33,797 nucleotides of DNA from Gammaproteobacteria bacterium (GCA_029210875.1 JARGFJ010000025.1:1-33797); one strand, 5' to 3'. Shown: positions 11,397 through 21,304, counted from the stretch's first letter. Made by a program: numbers and translations. Notes: generated by a model not told the origin, from the sequence alone.

Positions 11397-11870
11397 ATGC
11401 GTTGTCCATTTTGTGGTGCAGATGATTCAAAAGTCGTTGATTCAAGACTCTCGGCAGAAGGGGATGCTATCCGCCGTCGCCGTATGTGTGTTGAATGTAA
11501 CGAACGTTTCACTACGTATGAAACAGCAGAACTTACATTACCTAGATTGATCAAGCGTGATCAATCCAGGTCTGTATTTGATGAAAATAAGTTGCGTTCG
11601 GGTTTCTTAAAAGCACTTGAAAAAAGACCGGTCAGCATTGATGCTATCGATTCAGCCGTCAAAGGTATTGTCCGTCGTTTGATTGCCACAGGAGAACGTG
11701 AAGTTGAAAGTCGCTTGGTCGGTGATTGGGTGATGGAAGCGTTACACGACCTAGATGAAGTTGCTTATGTTCGGTTTGCTTCGGTTTACCGCAGTTTTCA
11801 AGATGTGAATGCATTTAGGGAAGAAATAGAACGTATGGAAAACCGTAACGACCAACTAACAAAGGAATAA
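11397..11870 (+). CDS. nrdR: Transcriptional repressor NrdR
   Basis: Represses ribonucleotide reductase genes when its ATP-cone holds dATP. It has 157 residues. The zinc ribbon uses C3, C6, C31 and C34, followed by a basic RRRR patch; the ATP-cone starts near 49 ([16 protein letters not shown]). Gene order glyA-nrdR-ribD is conserved in Proteobacteria, but here a 71-codon gene is inserted before ribD. Confidence 0.97.
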   Translation: MRCPFCGADDSKVVDSRLSAEGDAIRRRRMCVECNERFTTYETAELTLPRLIKRDQSRSVFDENKLRSGFLKALEKRPVSIDAIDSAVKGIVRRLIATGEREVESRLVGDWVMEALHDLDEVAYVRFASVYRSFQDVNAFREEIERMENRNDQLTKE

Positions 11871-11874
11871 ACGG

Positions 11875-12090
11875 ATGCTACGAGTCATTATTTTCTGTGA
11901 TACCTGCAATCCTCAAGGTATTCGCTATATTGAACAAAAACGGAGTAGCCAACGCGGTGATGTTGATGGTCGTCGTATTACCGATGGTCGCTCATGGTAT
12001 GAAGGCTCATTGAAAGAAGCGCTTGACTTAGGCTGGATCGAACGTGAGGGTAAGCATATTTGTCCTCGTTGTCAGGAGCGCCAAGGCTAA
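11875..12090 (+). CDS. Small zinc-ribbon-like protein with two CxxC knuckles, unknown function
   Basis: I do not recognise a named family. It has 71 residues, with CDTC at 8-11 and CPRC at 63-66, a pattern that would hold one zinc ion in a rubredoxin-like knuckle pair. The middle is charged (DVDGRRITDGRSWYEGSLKE) and predicted to be mostly helical or disordered. It begins 4 nt after nrdR and ends 7 nt before ribD, so it is embedded in the operon and is likely a real gene. The sequence IERxGKHICPRCQ is typical of small annotation-poor zinc proteins. A link with nucleotide reduction or riboflavin synthesis is only suggested by position. Confidence 0.75.
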   Translation: MLRVIIFCDTCNPQGIRYIEQKRSSQRGDVDGRRITDGRSWYEGSLKEALDLGWIEREGKHICPRCQERQG

Positions 12091-12097
12091 GTAAGTC

Positions 12098-13198
12098 ATG
12101 GCCAATCATGAGTATTACATGGCGCGTTCGCTCCAGCTTGCTGAACGTGGGCGATATACTGCTGATCCTAATCCATGTGTTGGCTGTGTTATTGTCAAAG
12201 ATGGCACTATTGTTGGTGAAGGCTGGCATCAAAAGGCCGGAGAGGGCCATGCTGAAGTTAATGCTTTAGCGGTTGCGGGCGACAAGGCATATCAGGCTGA
12301 TTGTTACGTTACCTTGGAACCGTGTAGTCATTTTGGAAAAACACCACCGTGTGCTGATGCATTGATTGTTGCTGGCGTAAAGCGCGTTATTATTGCCATG
12401 ACAGATCCCAATCCGCTGGTGTCAGGACAAGGAATTGACAGGTTACAGTTAGCAGGCATTGATGTCATAGTCGGTGTACTAACTGAACAAGCACAGCATT
12501 TAAACCGTGGCTTTTGTCAACGAATGCGACTACAACGACCTTTCGTACGTAGCAAAATTGCGATGAGTGTTGATGGCAGAACAGCAATGGCATCGGGTGA
12601 AAGCCAATGGATAACTGGGCCTGATGCCAGACAAGATGTTCAAAAACTACGTGCTGAAAGTTCAGCTATTCTAACCGGTATAGGTACAATCATTGCCGAT
12701 AATCCAAGCCTGACAGTGCGCCCCGAGGGCAGTTGGTATCCAGTTGAGCAAACTATACGCCAACCCTTACGCGTCATTGTTGATAGTCAACTTAACATAG
12801 CTGCCGACGCCAAAGTTTTGACCGATAGTCTGCCTACATTAATTGCGACAATAACCGAAAATAGGCGCCTGCTTGATGCCGACATTGTTCCGTTGCCATC
12901 CCAGTCACAACAGGTTGATTTAAACGTGTTAATGTCCGAATTAGCCCAAAGACAGATTAATTCGGTCATGGTCGAAGCTGGATCTAAGCTCAATGGTGCG
13001 TTATTACAACTAGGTCTTATTGATGAGTTGCTTATTTATATGGCACCCAAATTAATGGGTGATTCTGCCAAAGGTTTATGTCATCTTCCAGGCTTAAATG
13101 AGATGTCGCAATCGATTGATTTAGCTATTTCTGATGTACGTGCCGTTGGAAAAGATTGGCGAATCACACTTACACCACAGTATAAAAAGGTTCATTAA
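12098..13198 (+). CDS. ribD: Bifunctional pyrimidine deaminase / reductase RibD
   Basis: Carries out deamination and then reduction of the first pyrimidine intermediate of riboflavin synthesis. It has 366 residues. The N-terminal deaminase has the zinc site HAE at 51-53 and PCSHFGKTPPC with C76 and C85. The C-terminal reductase begins near residue 148 (PFVRSKIAMSVDGRTA) and has the NADPH/substrate blocks WITGPDARQDVQKLRA and EAGSKLNGALL. It is followed by ribE after 2 nt. Confidence 0.97.
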   Translation: MANHEYYMARSLQLAERGRYTADPNPCVGCVIVKDGTIVGEGWHQKAGEGHAEVNALAVAGDKAYQADCYVTLEPCSHFGKTPPCADALIVAGVKRVIIAMTDPNPLVSGQGIDRLQLAGIDVIVGVLTEQAQHLNRGFCQRMRLQRPFVRSKIAMSVDGRTAMASGESQWITGPDARQDVQKLRAESSAILTGIGTIIADNPSLTVRPEGSWYPVEQTIRQPLRVIVDSQLNIAADAKVLTDSLPTLIATITENRRLLDADIVPLPSQSQQVDLNVLMSELAQRQINSVMVEAGSKLNGALLQLGLIDELLIYMAPKLMGDSAKGLCHLPGLNEMSQSIDLAISDVRAVGKDWRITLTPQYKKVH

Positions 13199-13200
13199 TC

Positions 13201-13842
13201 ATGTTCACAGGTATTATTGCCGCAATTGGCAAGGTAACATCAGTACAGTCCAAAGGCGGTGATTTACGTCTTCAAGTTGCGACTCAAAAACTTGATTTAG
13301 CGGACGTGAGTTTGGGTGATAGTATTGCTATCAACGGTGTTTGTTTAACGGTTGTTGAACTGCAAACAAGTCAAGTCAGTTTTGATGTGTCTCGTGAAAG
13401 TCTGGATCGAACTAGCCTCGGAAATGTGCAATCTGGCAGTAAGGTCAATCTTGAGAAAGCATTAGCAGTAGGTGACCGACTCGGTGGTCATTTTGTGAGT
13501 GGTCATGTTGATGGTTTAGGTACTGTCGTTTCAAGACAAGAATCCGCACGTTCGGTTAAATTTCGTATCGAAGTGCCGAACGGTTTAGAGCGTTACATTG
13601 CTGAGAAAGGTTCAATTTGCATTGATGGTGTCAGTCTCACCGTTAACAATGCCATGGATGATTGGTTTGAAGTCAATATTATTCCGCATACAATGCAAGA
13701 AACAATTATCGATAGTTATCGTGTTGGGACCAGGGTTAATCTTGAGGTCGATTTAATTGCACGTTATCTGGAACGTTTATTACCAGAAACGAAAACAGGC
13801 CTCACCCGCGAAACTTTATTAAAAAATGGATTCATCAACTAA
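13201..13842 (+). CDS. ribE: Riboflavin synthase, alpha chain
   Basis: Dismutates two lumazines to riboflavin. It has 213 residues made of two lumazine-binding repeats. The first starts MFTGII and has SLGDSIAINGVCLTV; the second starts GHFVSGHVDGLG and has KGSICIDGVSLTVN. The stop and the next ATG overlap by one base (TAATG). The symbol ribC is used for the same gene in E. coli. Confidence 0.97.
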   Translation: MFTGIIAAIGKVTSVQSKGGDLRLQVATQKLDLADVSLGDSIAINGVCLTVVELQTSQVSFDVSRESLDRTSLGNVQSGSKVNLEKALAVGDRLGGHFVSGHVDGLGTVVSRQESARSVKFRIEVPNGLERYIAEKGSICIDGVSLTVNNAMDDWFEVNIIPHTMQETIIDSYRVGTRVNLEVDLIARYLERLLPETKTGLTRETLLKNGFIN

Positions 13843-14954
13843 TGAAACTAAACACAACGCAAGAAATTATTGAGGATCTAAAACAAGGCAAGATGGTCAT
13901 CATTATGGATGACGAAGATCGTGAAAACGAAGGCGATCTTGTTATGGCAGCGGAATGTGTCACGCCTGAAGCGATTAACTTTATGGCGAAATATGGTCGT
14001 GGCTTAATTTGTATTACGTTAACGCAGCAGCGTTGCCGACAATTACGATTGCCTTTAATGGTATCAGATAACCAGGCAGCCTATTCGACCAACTTTACAG
14101 TATCAATTGAAGCCGCACATGGCGTTACCACAGGTATTTCAGCAGCCGACCGTGCTTTGACCATTAAGGCTGCCGTAAACCCTGATGCTAAGCCGGAAGA
14201 TATTGTTCAACCAGGGCATATCTTTCCGGTAAAAGCTCAAATGGGTGGCGTGTTAACGCGTGCAGGTCATACTGAAGCAGGCTGTGATTTGGCATTTTTA
14301 GCGGGTAAAGATCCTTCAGCAGTTATTGTTGAAATTCTTAATGATGATGGCACTATGGCGCGTCGGCCAGATTTGGAAAAATTTGCTAAAGAACATGACT
14401 TAAAAATAGGCACTATTGCTGATTTAATTAGCTATCGTCTTGCCAATGAGATGACGGTACAACGACTATCAAACTGTCACTTACCAACGGATTATGGTGA
14501 CTTTGAGTTGTATAGCTTTCAAGATACAGTTAATGGACAAGTGCATTTAGCACTGGTTATGGGCGAGATTGATCCTGAGCAAGAAACATTGGTTCGAGTG
14601 CATATGGCTGATCCTCTAAATGATCTGTTAAGTTCGACACGTGAACCGAGTCATTTCCCTATTCCAGAAGTCATGCAGAAAATTCAACAACAAGGAAAAG
14701 GTGTGCTGGTGGTATTACGCTTACCACAACAAAATAAGCAGTTAGCAGCCAAGATAGAACATTTTCAACAGCAAGATCGTAATGAAATAGTTACGCCGGC
14801 TAAAACCGGTTGGGACTACAGAACGTTTGGTGTTGGTGCTCAAATTTTATCTGACTTAGGTGTCAAAAAAATGCGTGTTATTGGTACTCCGACAAAACTA
14901 ACCGGTGTATCTGGATTTGGTCTTGAATTAGTGGGTTATGTAGAGGGTGACTAG
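13842..14954 (+). CDS. ribB: 3,4-dihydroxy-2-butanone-4-phosphate synthase with degenerate GTP cyclohydrolase II domain (RibBX type)
   Basis: The N-terminal RibB domain (about 1-200) is complete: [12 protein letters not shown] at 21-32, [11 protein letters not shown]-like [16 protein letters not shown], and the conserved acidic metal ligands. It makes the four-carbon unit of riboflavin. The C-terminal half (about 205-370) aligns in position with GTP cyclohydrolase II. But where an active enzyme has RVHSECLTGD and then SLRCDCG zinc cysteines, this protein has [12 protein letters not shown] and no cysteines. GTP cyclohydrolase activity is therefore not expected. Such RibBX proteins are known in Proteobacteria; a true RibA should be encoded elsewhere. 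ribH is not next to it: lpxB overlaps its end. Confidence 0.93.
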   Translation: MKLNTTQEIIEDLKQGKMVIIMDDEDRENEGDLVMAAECVTPEAINFMAKYGRGLICITLTQQRCRQLRLPLMVSDNQAAYSTNFTVSIEAAHGVTTGISAADRALTIKAAVNPDAKPEDIVQPGHIFPVKAQMGGVLTRAGHTEAGCDLAFLAGKDPSAVIVEILNDDGTMARRPDLEKFAKEHDLKIGTIADLISYRLANEMTVQRLSNCHLPTDYGDFELYSFQDTVNGQVHLALVMGEIDPEQETLVRVHMADPLNDLLSSTREPSHFPIPEVMQKIQQQGKGVLVVLRLPQQNKQLAAKIEHFQQQDRNEIVTPAKTGWDYRTFGVGAQILSDLGVKKMRVIGTPTKLTGVSGFGLELVGYVEGD

Positions 14955-16101
14955 CCGATCTTCTACACACATCGTCGTCATTGCTGGTGAGGCATCGGGC
15001 GATGCGCATGCTGGCAGAATGATTGCTGAATTAAAGCAATTGGCACCGACTATTCAGGTTTCAGGTATTGGTGGTGACGCCATGCGTCATGCCGGTGCTG
15101 ATATCTTCGTCGATTTTTCTGAGCTGGCGGTTATGGGCATTGTTGAAGTGCTTAAACGCTATCGAAAAATTAAAACAATTTTTAATCAATTAGTTAAGCG
15201 TCTAGCTGATGACAAGCCCGATTTATTAGTTGTTGTAGATTATCCAGGCTTTAATTTAAAACTGGCCAAAAAGGCTAAAAAACTGGGCATTCCGGTGCTG
15301 TATTACATTAGCCCTAAAGTATGGGCATGGCGAAAAGGTCGTGTGAAAACCATCAAAAAAGTAGTTACTCATATGGCGGTTTTATTTCCATTTGAAAAAA
15401 TACTTTATGATAAAGCCGGAGTACCAGCGACCTGTGTAGGACATCCACTGGTAGATGCCGTTCAAACACAGCTAACGTCAGAACAAGCTAAACTTAAATT
15501 TGGACTTGATCCGGAGCACCGGGTTTTGGGGCTGTTTCCGGGAAGTCGCAGAAGTGAAGTCGAAGCCCTATTGCCGGTAATGATTGAGACCGCAGAACGC
15601 ATTCAAAAACATCATTACGATGTTAGTGTTGTTCTGCCATTGGCTCCGGGACTCGACCCTGCTGTTATTCAACCCCTTCTAAAGCTGAGTAAATTACCAA
15701 TAAAAGTTGTTAAACATGATTTTTATGATTTTACTAAAGCATGTGATGCCATTGTTGCAGCATCAGGCACCGTCACGTTGGAAATAGCATTACTTGCGGT
15801 ACCGCATCTTATTGTCTATCGTGTTGCGCCGATGACATATCGCATTCTAAAACGTTTGGTTAGAATTCCGTATGTTGGCTTATGTAATATTGTGACCGGC
15901 AAACCAGTGATACTTGAATTACTACAAGATGACGTTACTGCTGAACGTTTGGATCACGAGTTAACGTTATTACTCACTCAAGCAGATAGTAAAGCAAAAG
16001 CTGAGACAATCAGACAAGAAGTGTTAACTGCGCTTGGTCCTGCTGGTGGCGCGCATAATGCTGCCCAATTGCTTATAAACATGTTAGATAATCCACTATG
16101 A
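14947..16101 (+). CDS. lpxB: Lipid-A-disaccharide synthase LpxB
   Basis: Joins UDP-2,3-diacylglucosamine and lipid X in lipid A synthesis, at the inner face of the inner membrane. It has 384 residues. [10 protein letters not shown] lies near the N-terminus. [17 protein letters not shown] and [18 protein letters not shown] form the membrane and acceptor region. [10 protein letters not shown] and [12 protein letters not shown] form the donor-binding half. The GTG start at 14947 overlaps ribBX by 8 nt. It is separated here from lpxA/lpxD, although rnhB, its usual neighbour, follows. Confidence 0.97.
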   Translation: MTSRSSTHIVVIAGEASGDAHAGRMIAELKQLAPTIQVSGIGGDAMRHAGADIFVDFSELAVMGIVEVLKRYRKIKTIFNQLVKRLADDKPDLLVVVDYPGFNLKLAKKAKKLGIPVLYYISPKVWAWRKGRVKTIKKVVTHMAVLFPFEKILYDKAGVPATCVGHPLVDAVQTQLTSEQAKLKFGLDPEHRVLGLFPGSRRSEVEALLPVMIETAERIQKHHYDVSVVLPLAPGLDPAVIQPLLKLSKLPIKVVKHDFYDFTKACDAIVAASGTVTLEIALLAVPHLIVYRVAPMTYRILKRLVRIPYVGLCNIVTGKPVILELLQDDVTAERLDHELTLLLTQADSKAKAETIRQEVLTALGPAGGAHNAAQLLINMLDNPL

Positions 16102-16667
16102 CAGCACAGATATTTATTGCAGGTGTAGATGAAGTGGGGCGAGGGCCACTCGCTGGACCGGTGGTTACCGCTGCAGTGATTCTCGACCCTAACAAACCTA
16201 TTGAAGGCTTGAATGATTCAAAGAAATTAACTGAAAAACGTCGTCAGCAACTTGAACCATTGATTAAACAACATGCCTTGGCGTGGGCATTAGGTAGAGC
16301 TGAACCTGACGAGATTGACGAGCTTAATATTCTGCAAGCAACCTTAGTGGCAATGCGACGGGCTGTTGAAGGTTTGGCCATTGAACCAACACATGCCTTG
16401 GTTGATGGCAATCAAGCACCAAAATTAGCTTGTCCCGTTACAACGATTATTAAAGGTGATGAATCAGAACCAGCCATTGCTGCGGCATCCATTTTAGCCA
16501 AAGTGGCTAGAGATCGGGAAATGGTCGAAATGGAACAACATTATCCCGGCTATGGTTTAGCCAAACATAAAGGCTACCCGACCAAACAACATATTGAAGC
16601 ACTAGAATTATTAGGCGTGACACCAATTCATCGTCGCTCCTTTCGCCCTGTTCAACTCGTGTTGTAA
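16098..16667 (+). CDS. rnhB: Ribonuclease HII
   Basis: Cuts RNA in RNA-DNA hybrids and removes misincorporated ribonucleotides. It has 189 residues. Active-site D11 and E12 lie in [15 protein letters not shown], and later acidic residues in THALVDGNQ and AKVARDREM. The ATGA overlap with lpxB is the usual arrangement for this pair. Confidence 0.97.
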   Translation: MTAQIFIAGVDEVGRGPLAGPVVTAAVILDPNKPIEGLNDSKKLTEKRRQQLEPLIKQHALAWALGRAEPDEIDELNILQATLVAMRRAVEGLAIEPTHALVDGNQAPKLACPVTTIIKGDESEPAIAAASILAKVARDREMVEMEQHYPGYGLAKHKGYPTKQHIEALELLGVTPIHRRSFRPVQLVL

Positions 16668-16706
16668 ACAGTAGTTAATTGATTAAGCGTGGTATTATAG
16701 CTGGCA

Positions 16707-18083
16707 ATGTTATCTCTAAATAAAATCTTCTCCAAGCTGGGAAATAAACGGTTGAGAAATAAACGTTCTGACACGGATAAACAAACTACTCCGAGTACTG
16801 CTGCGCCGCTTATTATTCAAAGGCCAGATCATACAATTTCTCGTAAACAAATTAGCCCCCAAGCTTTGAAAGTATTGTATGGTCTAAAAGATGCCGGCTA
16901 TGAAGCATATTTGGTCGGTGGTTGTGTACGTGATTTGTTATTAGGTCATGAGCCTAAAGACTTTGATGTTGCAACAGATGCCTCACCGGAACAGATCCAT
17001 AAATTATTCAGAAAAAGCCGTTTGATCGGTCGGCGCTTTAAATTGGTCCATGTTGGCTTTGGTAAAAACATTATTGAAGTGGCGACATTTAGAGCACCTC
17101 CTGAGGCCGAACAACATGTTGATGAGCAAGGCAAGATCACGCGTGATAATGTCTTTGGTACCTTAGAGCAAGATGCATGGCGCCGCGACTTTACGATCAA
17201 TGCCTTATATTACAATATTCGTGACTTTTCACTTATCGATTACACGGGTGGTATCGCTGATTTAAAACAAGGCAAAATTAGATTAATTGGTGATGTTGAA
17301 ACGCGTTATCGTGAAGATCCGGTTCGGATGCTACGGGCGCTTCGCTTTGTCGGAAAATTAGGCCTTGTGTTGGATGAAGAAACTGAACGTTGGATCCCTA
17401 AACTTGCCGATTTATTAAAAGCGATTCCAGCCGCACGATTATTTGATGAGTCGTTGAAGTTGTATTTAAGCGGCAATGCAGCAGTGACCCATGAGTTATT
17501 GTGTCATTACAATGTGTTTCCGCAGTTGTTTCCACAAACCGATGCTGTTTTACATACGGAACAAGATCATTTTCCAAGAACCTTATTGATAAAGGCGCTT
17601 GAGAATACCGATCAACGAATTGATGATGACAAGCCTGTCACCCCCGCATTTTTATTTGCCGCATTACTTTGGGAACCGGTGCGACAACGCTGGCAAGACC
17701 ATATTGCGAATAAAATTCCTAATATCCCTGCATTACAGCGGGCTTGTGCTGAAGTGATTGCTGAACAAATAAAAACGGTTGCTGTGCCAAAACGCTTTAC
17801 CTTAGTAACACGAGATATTTGGGTGTTACAAACACGGCTGGAGCAACGTTCTGGTAAGCGCGCTTTTCGTGTTTTAGAACATCTAAAATTTAGAGCCGCT
17901 TATGACTTTTTATTGTTACGGGCAGAATCGGGTGAGCCTTTAACAGAATTAACGCAATGGTGGACTGATTTTCAGGTTGCGAGTGAACAAGAGCGTTTAA
18001 AAATGGTCAATTCCTTACCTGATTCATCTGTTAAACGTAAACCACGTCGTCGCCGCCGTAAACCCGCAACAAAGAGTGAATGA
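16707..18083 (+). CDS. pcnB: Poly(A) polymerase I PcnB
   Basis: Adds 3' poly(A) tails that mark RNAs for decay. It has 458 residues. The class II nucleotidyltransferase signature has GG at 71-72 (LVGGCVRDLLLG) and the metal-binding DFD at 85-87. The PAP-specific RRFKLVHVGFG and RRDFTINALYYN blocks separate it from CCA-adding enzymes. The C-terminus is strongly basic (KRKPRRRRRK), as in other PcnB proteins, for RNA or degradosome contacts. The upstream 39-nt gap holds a TATTAT (16693-16698) but no -35, so a separate promoter is uncertain. folK overlaps its stop. Confidence 0.96.
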   Translation: MLSLNKIFSKLGNKRLRNKRSDTDKQTTPSTAAPLIIQRPDHTISRKQISPQALKVLYGLKDAGYEAYLVGGCVRDLLLGHEPKDFDVATDASPEQIHKLFRKSRLIGRRFKLVHVGFGKNIIEVATFRAPPEAEQHVDEQGKITRDNVFGTLEQDAWRRDFTINALYYNIRDFSLIDYTGGIADLKQGKIRLIGDVETRYREDPVRMLRALRFVGKLGLVLDEETERWIPKLADLLKAIPAARLFDESLKLYLSGNAAVTHELLCHYNVFPQLFPQTDAVLHTEQDHFPRTLLIKALENTDQRIDDDKPVTPAFLFAALLWEPVRQRWQDHIANKIPNIPALQRACAEVIAEQIKTVAVPKRFTLVTRDIWVLQTRLEQRSGKRAFRVLEHLKFRAAYDFLLLRAESGEPLTELTQWWTDFQVASEQERLKMVNSLPDSSVKRKPRRRRRKPATKSE

Positions 18084-18565
18084 TGCGCGTATATATTGGC
18101 CTGGGTAGCAATTTAGCTGAGCCTGTAAAACAAATAAATTGGGCTATTGATGCGCTGAATGCATTAGCTGATTCAGCGGTGATAAAGCAATCATCGCTTT
18201 ATTCGAGTCCACCGATGGGGCCTCAAGATCAACCCGATTATGTCAATGCGGTAGTGCTTATTGATACTGAGCTGTCGCCTCATCTATTACTTGATGGTTT
18301 ACAAGCCATTGAACAACAACAAGGCCGAGTCAGAAAACGGCATTGGGGTGAACGAACAATCGATTTGGATATTTTAATTTATGATGATGTCGTGATAGAT
18401 GATGATCGTCTTGTACTACCACATCCTGGTATTGCAGATAGATCATTTGTACTCTATCCATTAGCTGAAATTGCGCCTGATATTGATATTCCAAATCTAG
18501 GTAATATTGGGCAATTAGTAGAAAACTGCCCATGTGCTGGCATACATATTCTGGAAAAGAATTGA
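18080..18565 (+). CDS. folK: 2-amino-4-hydroxy-6-hydroxymethyldihydropteridine pyrophosphokinase FolK
   Basis: Transfers pyrophosphate from ATP to the pterin in folate synthesis. It has 161 residues, or 160 if the second of two adjacent ATGs (18083) is used; the ATGA overlap with pcnB favours the first. GLGSNL at the start, SSLYSSPPMGPQDQPDYVNAV, and the metal-binding RHWGERTIDLDILIYDD with HPGIADRSFVLYPLAEIAP are all present. Confidence 0.97.
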   Translation: MMRVYIGLGSNLAEPVKQINWAIDALNALADSAVIKQSSLYSSPPMGPQDQPDYVNAVVLIDTELSPHLLLDGLQAIEQQQGRVRKRHWGERTIDLDILIYDDVVIDDDRLVLPHPGIADRSFVLYPLAEIAPDIDIPNLGNIGQLVENCPCAGIHILEKN

Positions 18566-18567
18566 GT

Positions 18568-19227
18568 ATGAATTCTAAATTACCCTATCGCTATATTGTT
18601 GTTGAAGGCCCTATTGGTGTTGGTAAAACACATCTGGTGAAACGATTGGCAGACAGTTTATCGGGCAGTATTTTGCTGGAAGAACCGGAAAAAAATCCTT
18701 TTCTTGAGAAATTTTATCTGCATCCAAAACAATCAGCATTGCCGACACAGCTTAGTTTCTTGATGCAACGGGTCAAATTGAGTAAAACCTTAGAGCAGGA
18801 TGATTTTTTTAATGAACTTCGGGTTGCCGATTTTATGGTTGAAAAAGACCGTTTATTTGCTCAAATCACCTTAGATGATGATGAACTTGCCTTATACAAT
18901 ATGGTGTATGACACTCTTACGATGCAACATCGCAAACCAGATTTAGTTATTTATTTACAAGCACCGTTATCGGTATTAAAAAGCCGGGTATCACAACGTG
19001 GTATTGGTTATGAGCAACGTATTGAAGATGCTTACCTAAAACGCTTAACCGATAGTTATGCTGATTTCTTTCACTATTACGACGAATCGCCATTATTAAT
19101 TGTCAATGCCGAACAAATCGATCTGGTTAACAGTGAGCAAGATTATCAGAATTTATTATCACAAATCAGTAGCTTGCATAATGGTCGGCAATACTATAAT
19201 CCATTAGCTGTTAAAGAGAAAAAATAA
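18568..19227 (+). CDS. Deoxynucleoside kinase family protein
   Basis: Likely phosphorylates deoxynucleosides (deoxyadenosine/deoxyguanosine kinase group) for salvage. The ATG at 18568 (MNSKLPYRYIVVEGPIGVGKT) is used; an upstream in-frame ATG at 18532 lies inside folK and gives no family match. It has 219 residues. The P-loop GPIGVGKT is at 14-21. The acidic FFNELRVADFMVEKDRLFA region replaces the E-R-S switch area, and the LID-like arginine-rich stretch LKSRVSQRGIGYEQRIEDAYL is typical of the dNK fold. It sits between folK and panB and shares a TAATG overlap with panB. Substrate not decided by sequence. Confidence 0.9.
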   Translation: MNSKLPYRYIVVEGPIGVGKTHLVKRLADSLSGSILLEEPEKNPFLEKFYLHPKQSALPTQLSFLMQRVKLSKTLEQDDFFNELRVADFMVEKDRLFAQITLDDDELALYNMVYDTLTMQHRKPDLVIYLQAPLSVLKSRVSQRGIGYEQRIEDAYLKRLTDSYADFFHYYDESPLLIVNAEQIDLVNSEQDYQNLLSQISSLHNGRQYYNPLAVKEKK

Positions 19228-20021
19228 TGAGTCGGTTAAATTTAAGCCATCTCCGCAAGATGAAAACTGAGCAAACCAAGATTGCTGTGCTCACCGCATA
19301 TGATGCTAGTTTTGCCCATATTCTAGAACAGGCAGGCGTTGATGTCATATTAGTCGGTGACTCTTTAGGGATGGTGATTCAGGGTCAAGAAAGTACATTA
19401 CCCGTTACTGTTGACGACATGATTTATCACACCCAAAACGTGGTCAGAGGCACAGAATCAGTATTTGTTATCGCTGATATGCCATTTATGAGTTACGCCA
19501 ATTCAGAACACGCTATTAAAAATGCAGCACGATTGATGGCGGAAGGTGGCGCGCATATGGTTAAGCTTGAGGGTGGGGCAGTGGTTGCCGACACTGTAAA
19601 ACAATTGACTGATCGTGGGATCCCTGTGTGTGCACATTTAGGTTTATTACCACAATCGGTGCATCGTTTAGGTGGTTACAAAGTTCAGGGGCGTGATCAA
19701 GACACAGCCGATCAACTTGTAAAAGATGCATTGATGTTACAGGAAGCTGGAGCGGATATGGTTGTGCTTGAGTGTGTGCCTGCAAGTTTAGCCAAGCGTA
19801 TTACCCGTGAAGTCGATATGGCTGTTATTGGTATTGGTGCCGGCAGTGATGTCGACGGACAGGTGTTGGTACTTTATGACATGTTAGGACTGACACCAGG
19901 TAAACGTCCACGATTTACGCATGACTTTTTAGCCGATACTGGCGCGATCCCAGCCGCGATTGCCAACTATGTTCAAGCTGTAAAATCGGTTGAATTCCCG
20001 AGACAAGAGCATCATTTCTAG
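19227..20021 (+). CDS. panB: 3-methyl-2-oxobutanoate hydroxymethyltransferase PanB
   Basis: Transfers a hydroxymethyl group from methylene-tetrahydrofolate to ketoisovalerate, giving ketopantoate. It has 264 residues. TAYDASFAHILEQAGVD, VGDSLGMVIQGQESTLPVT, the metal-binding DMPF region, MVKLEGG, HLGLLPQSV and GIGAGSDVDGQVLVLYDMLG are the family blocks. The pan genes are ordered panB-panC-panD as one run with no gaps. Confidence 0.98.
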   Translation: MSRLNLSHLRKMKTEQTKIAVLTAYDASFAHILEQAGVDVILVGDSLGMVIQGQESTLPVTVDDMIYHTQNVVRGTESVFVIADMPFMSYANSEHAIKNAARLMAEGGAHMVKLEGGAVVADTVKQLTDRGIPVCAHLGLLPQSVHRLGGYKVQGRDQDTADQLVKDALMLQEAGADMVVLECVPASLAKRITREVDMAVIGIGAGSDVDGQVLVLYDMLGLTPGKRPRFTHDFLADTGAIPAAIANYVQAVKSVEFPRQEHHF

Positions 20022-20872
20022 TGCAAATAGTTGAAACAGTCAGTGCACTGAAAGCACAAATTAAAGCATGGCGTCGTGCCGATCACACTATTGCAGTTGT
20101 TCCTACGATGGGAAACCTGCATCAAGGCCATTTATCCCTTGTCGCCAAAGCGAAAGAGTATGCAGATAAGGTTGTAGTCAGTATTTTTGTAAACCCGCTA
20201 CAGTTTGACGATAAATCAGATTTATCAGCTTATCCGCGAACCATTCAACACGATATTGAACAATTAACAACAATAGACTGCGATCTTGTTTTTACGCCAT
20301 CAGCTGACATCATGTATCCCGAAGGAATGGACAATCAGACCACCGTATCTGTCCCAGGCAGTGATGACAAATTGTGTGGTAAAAACCGCGTAGGTCACTT
20401 TGATGGTGTCGCGACTGTAGTGACCAAGTTATTTAACATGGTACAAGCTGATTTTGCTGTATTTGGCGAAAAAGATTACCAGCAGTTATTGGTTATAAAA
20501 AAACTGGTCCAAGATTTAAATATACCGATAGATATAGTCGGCGTGGCAACCTATCGTGAAGATAATGGCTTGGCAATGAGTTCGCGCAATCAGTATTTAA
20601 CCGAGCAACAATACCAACAAGCAGCTGGATTGTATCAAACACTATTATCTATTGAACAAAAACTGCAACAAGGTGACGATAATTTTGAACAAATGCAATC
20701 TGGTGCACTGTCTGAATTAACGCAATTGGGCTTTGAACCGGACTATGTTGATATTCGCCGAGCGGATACGTTAGCGCAAGCAACTTCAGGTGATAAAGCC
20801 TTACGCATTTTAGCTGCAGCACGTTTAGGCAAAGCACGTTTAATTGATAATATCGCTTGTAATCTTGCTTGA
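20021..20872 (+). CDS. panC: Pantothenate synthetase PanC
   Basis: Condenses pantoate and beta-alanine with ATP. It has 283 residues. The nucleotidyl-transfer PTMGNLHQGHLSL block carries H34 and H37. FVNPLQF, FGEKDYQQL and the KMSKS-like MSSRNQYL are present. The start is GTG at 20021, the last base of the panB stop being its first base. Confidence 0.98.
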   Translation: MQIVETVSALKAQIKAWRRADHTIAVVPTMGNLHQGHLSLVAKAKEYADKVVVSIFVNPLQFDDKSDLSAYPRTIQHDIEQLTTIDCDLVFTPSADIMYPEGMDNQTTVSVPGSDDKLCGKNRVGHFDGVATVVTKLFNMVQADFAVFGEKDYQQLLVIKKLVQDLNIPIDIVGVATYREDNGLAMSSRNQYLTEQQYQQAAGLYQTLLSIEQKLQQGDDNFEQMQSGALSELTQLGFEPDYVDIRRADTLAQATSGDKALRILAAARLGKARLIDNIACNLA

Positions 20873-20923
20873 GTACGCTTAAAAAGGGATAATGTGGCAT
20901 TAGATAACTAGTGATTGTCGGAC

Positions 20924-21304
20924 ATGCAACTGACCTTATTAAAAACCAAATTACACCGTGCTTGTGTTACCCATTCTGAACTTGAGTATGAAGGCTCTTG
21001 TGCTATTGATAGTACATTGTTAGAAGCTGCGGGTATTCATGAATACGAGCAGATCCAGATCTACAATGTAGCCAATGGTGAACGCTTTACGACATATGCA
21101 ATTCGTGCTGAAGCAGGATCAAAAATCATTTCAGTCAATGGTGCTGCGGCTCATAAAGCAAATCCAGGTGATCGCATCATTATTTGTGCCTATGGCACGA
21201 TGGATGAAAGTGCGGTTGCCGAGTTCAAACCAACCCTGGTTTATTTGAATGAACATAATGACATCATCACTATGCGCCATTCAATTCCTGTACAAGCTGC
21301 CTGA
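20924..21304 (+). CDS. panD: Aspartate 1-decarboxylase PanD (proenzyme)
   Basis: Makes beta-alanine from aspartate. The ATG at 20924 gives 126 residues, the same as E. coli PanD, and places the self-cleavage pair G24-S25 (in YEGSCAID) exactly as in E. coli; a TTG three codons upstream is less likely. S25 becomes the pyruvoyl group. K9, the TYAI strand, ISVNGAAAH and the late PxxxYLNEHN segment are conserved. It is separated from panC by 51 nt. Confidence 0.96.
   Translation: MQLTLLKTKLHRACVTHSELEYEGSCAIDSTLLEAAGIHEYEQIQIYNVANGERFTTYAIRAEAGSKIISVNGAAAHKANPGDRIIICAYGTMDESAVAEFKPTLVYLNEHNDIITMRHSIPVQAA

Noticed and set aside
18532-18567. Upstream start for the deoxynucleoside kinase
   Set aside because: Adds twelve residues inside folK without family similarity; ATG at 18568 fits the family.
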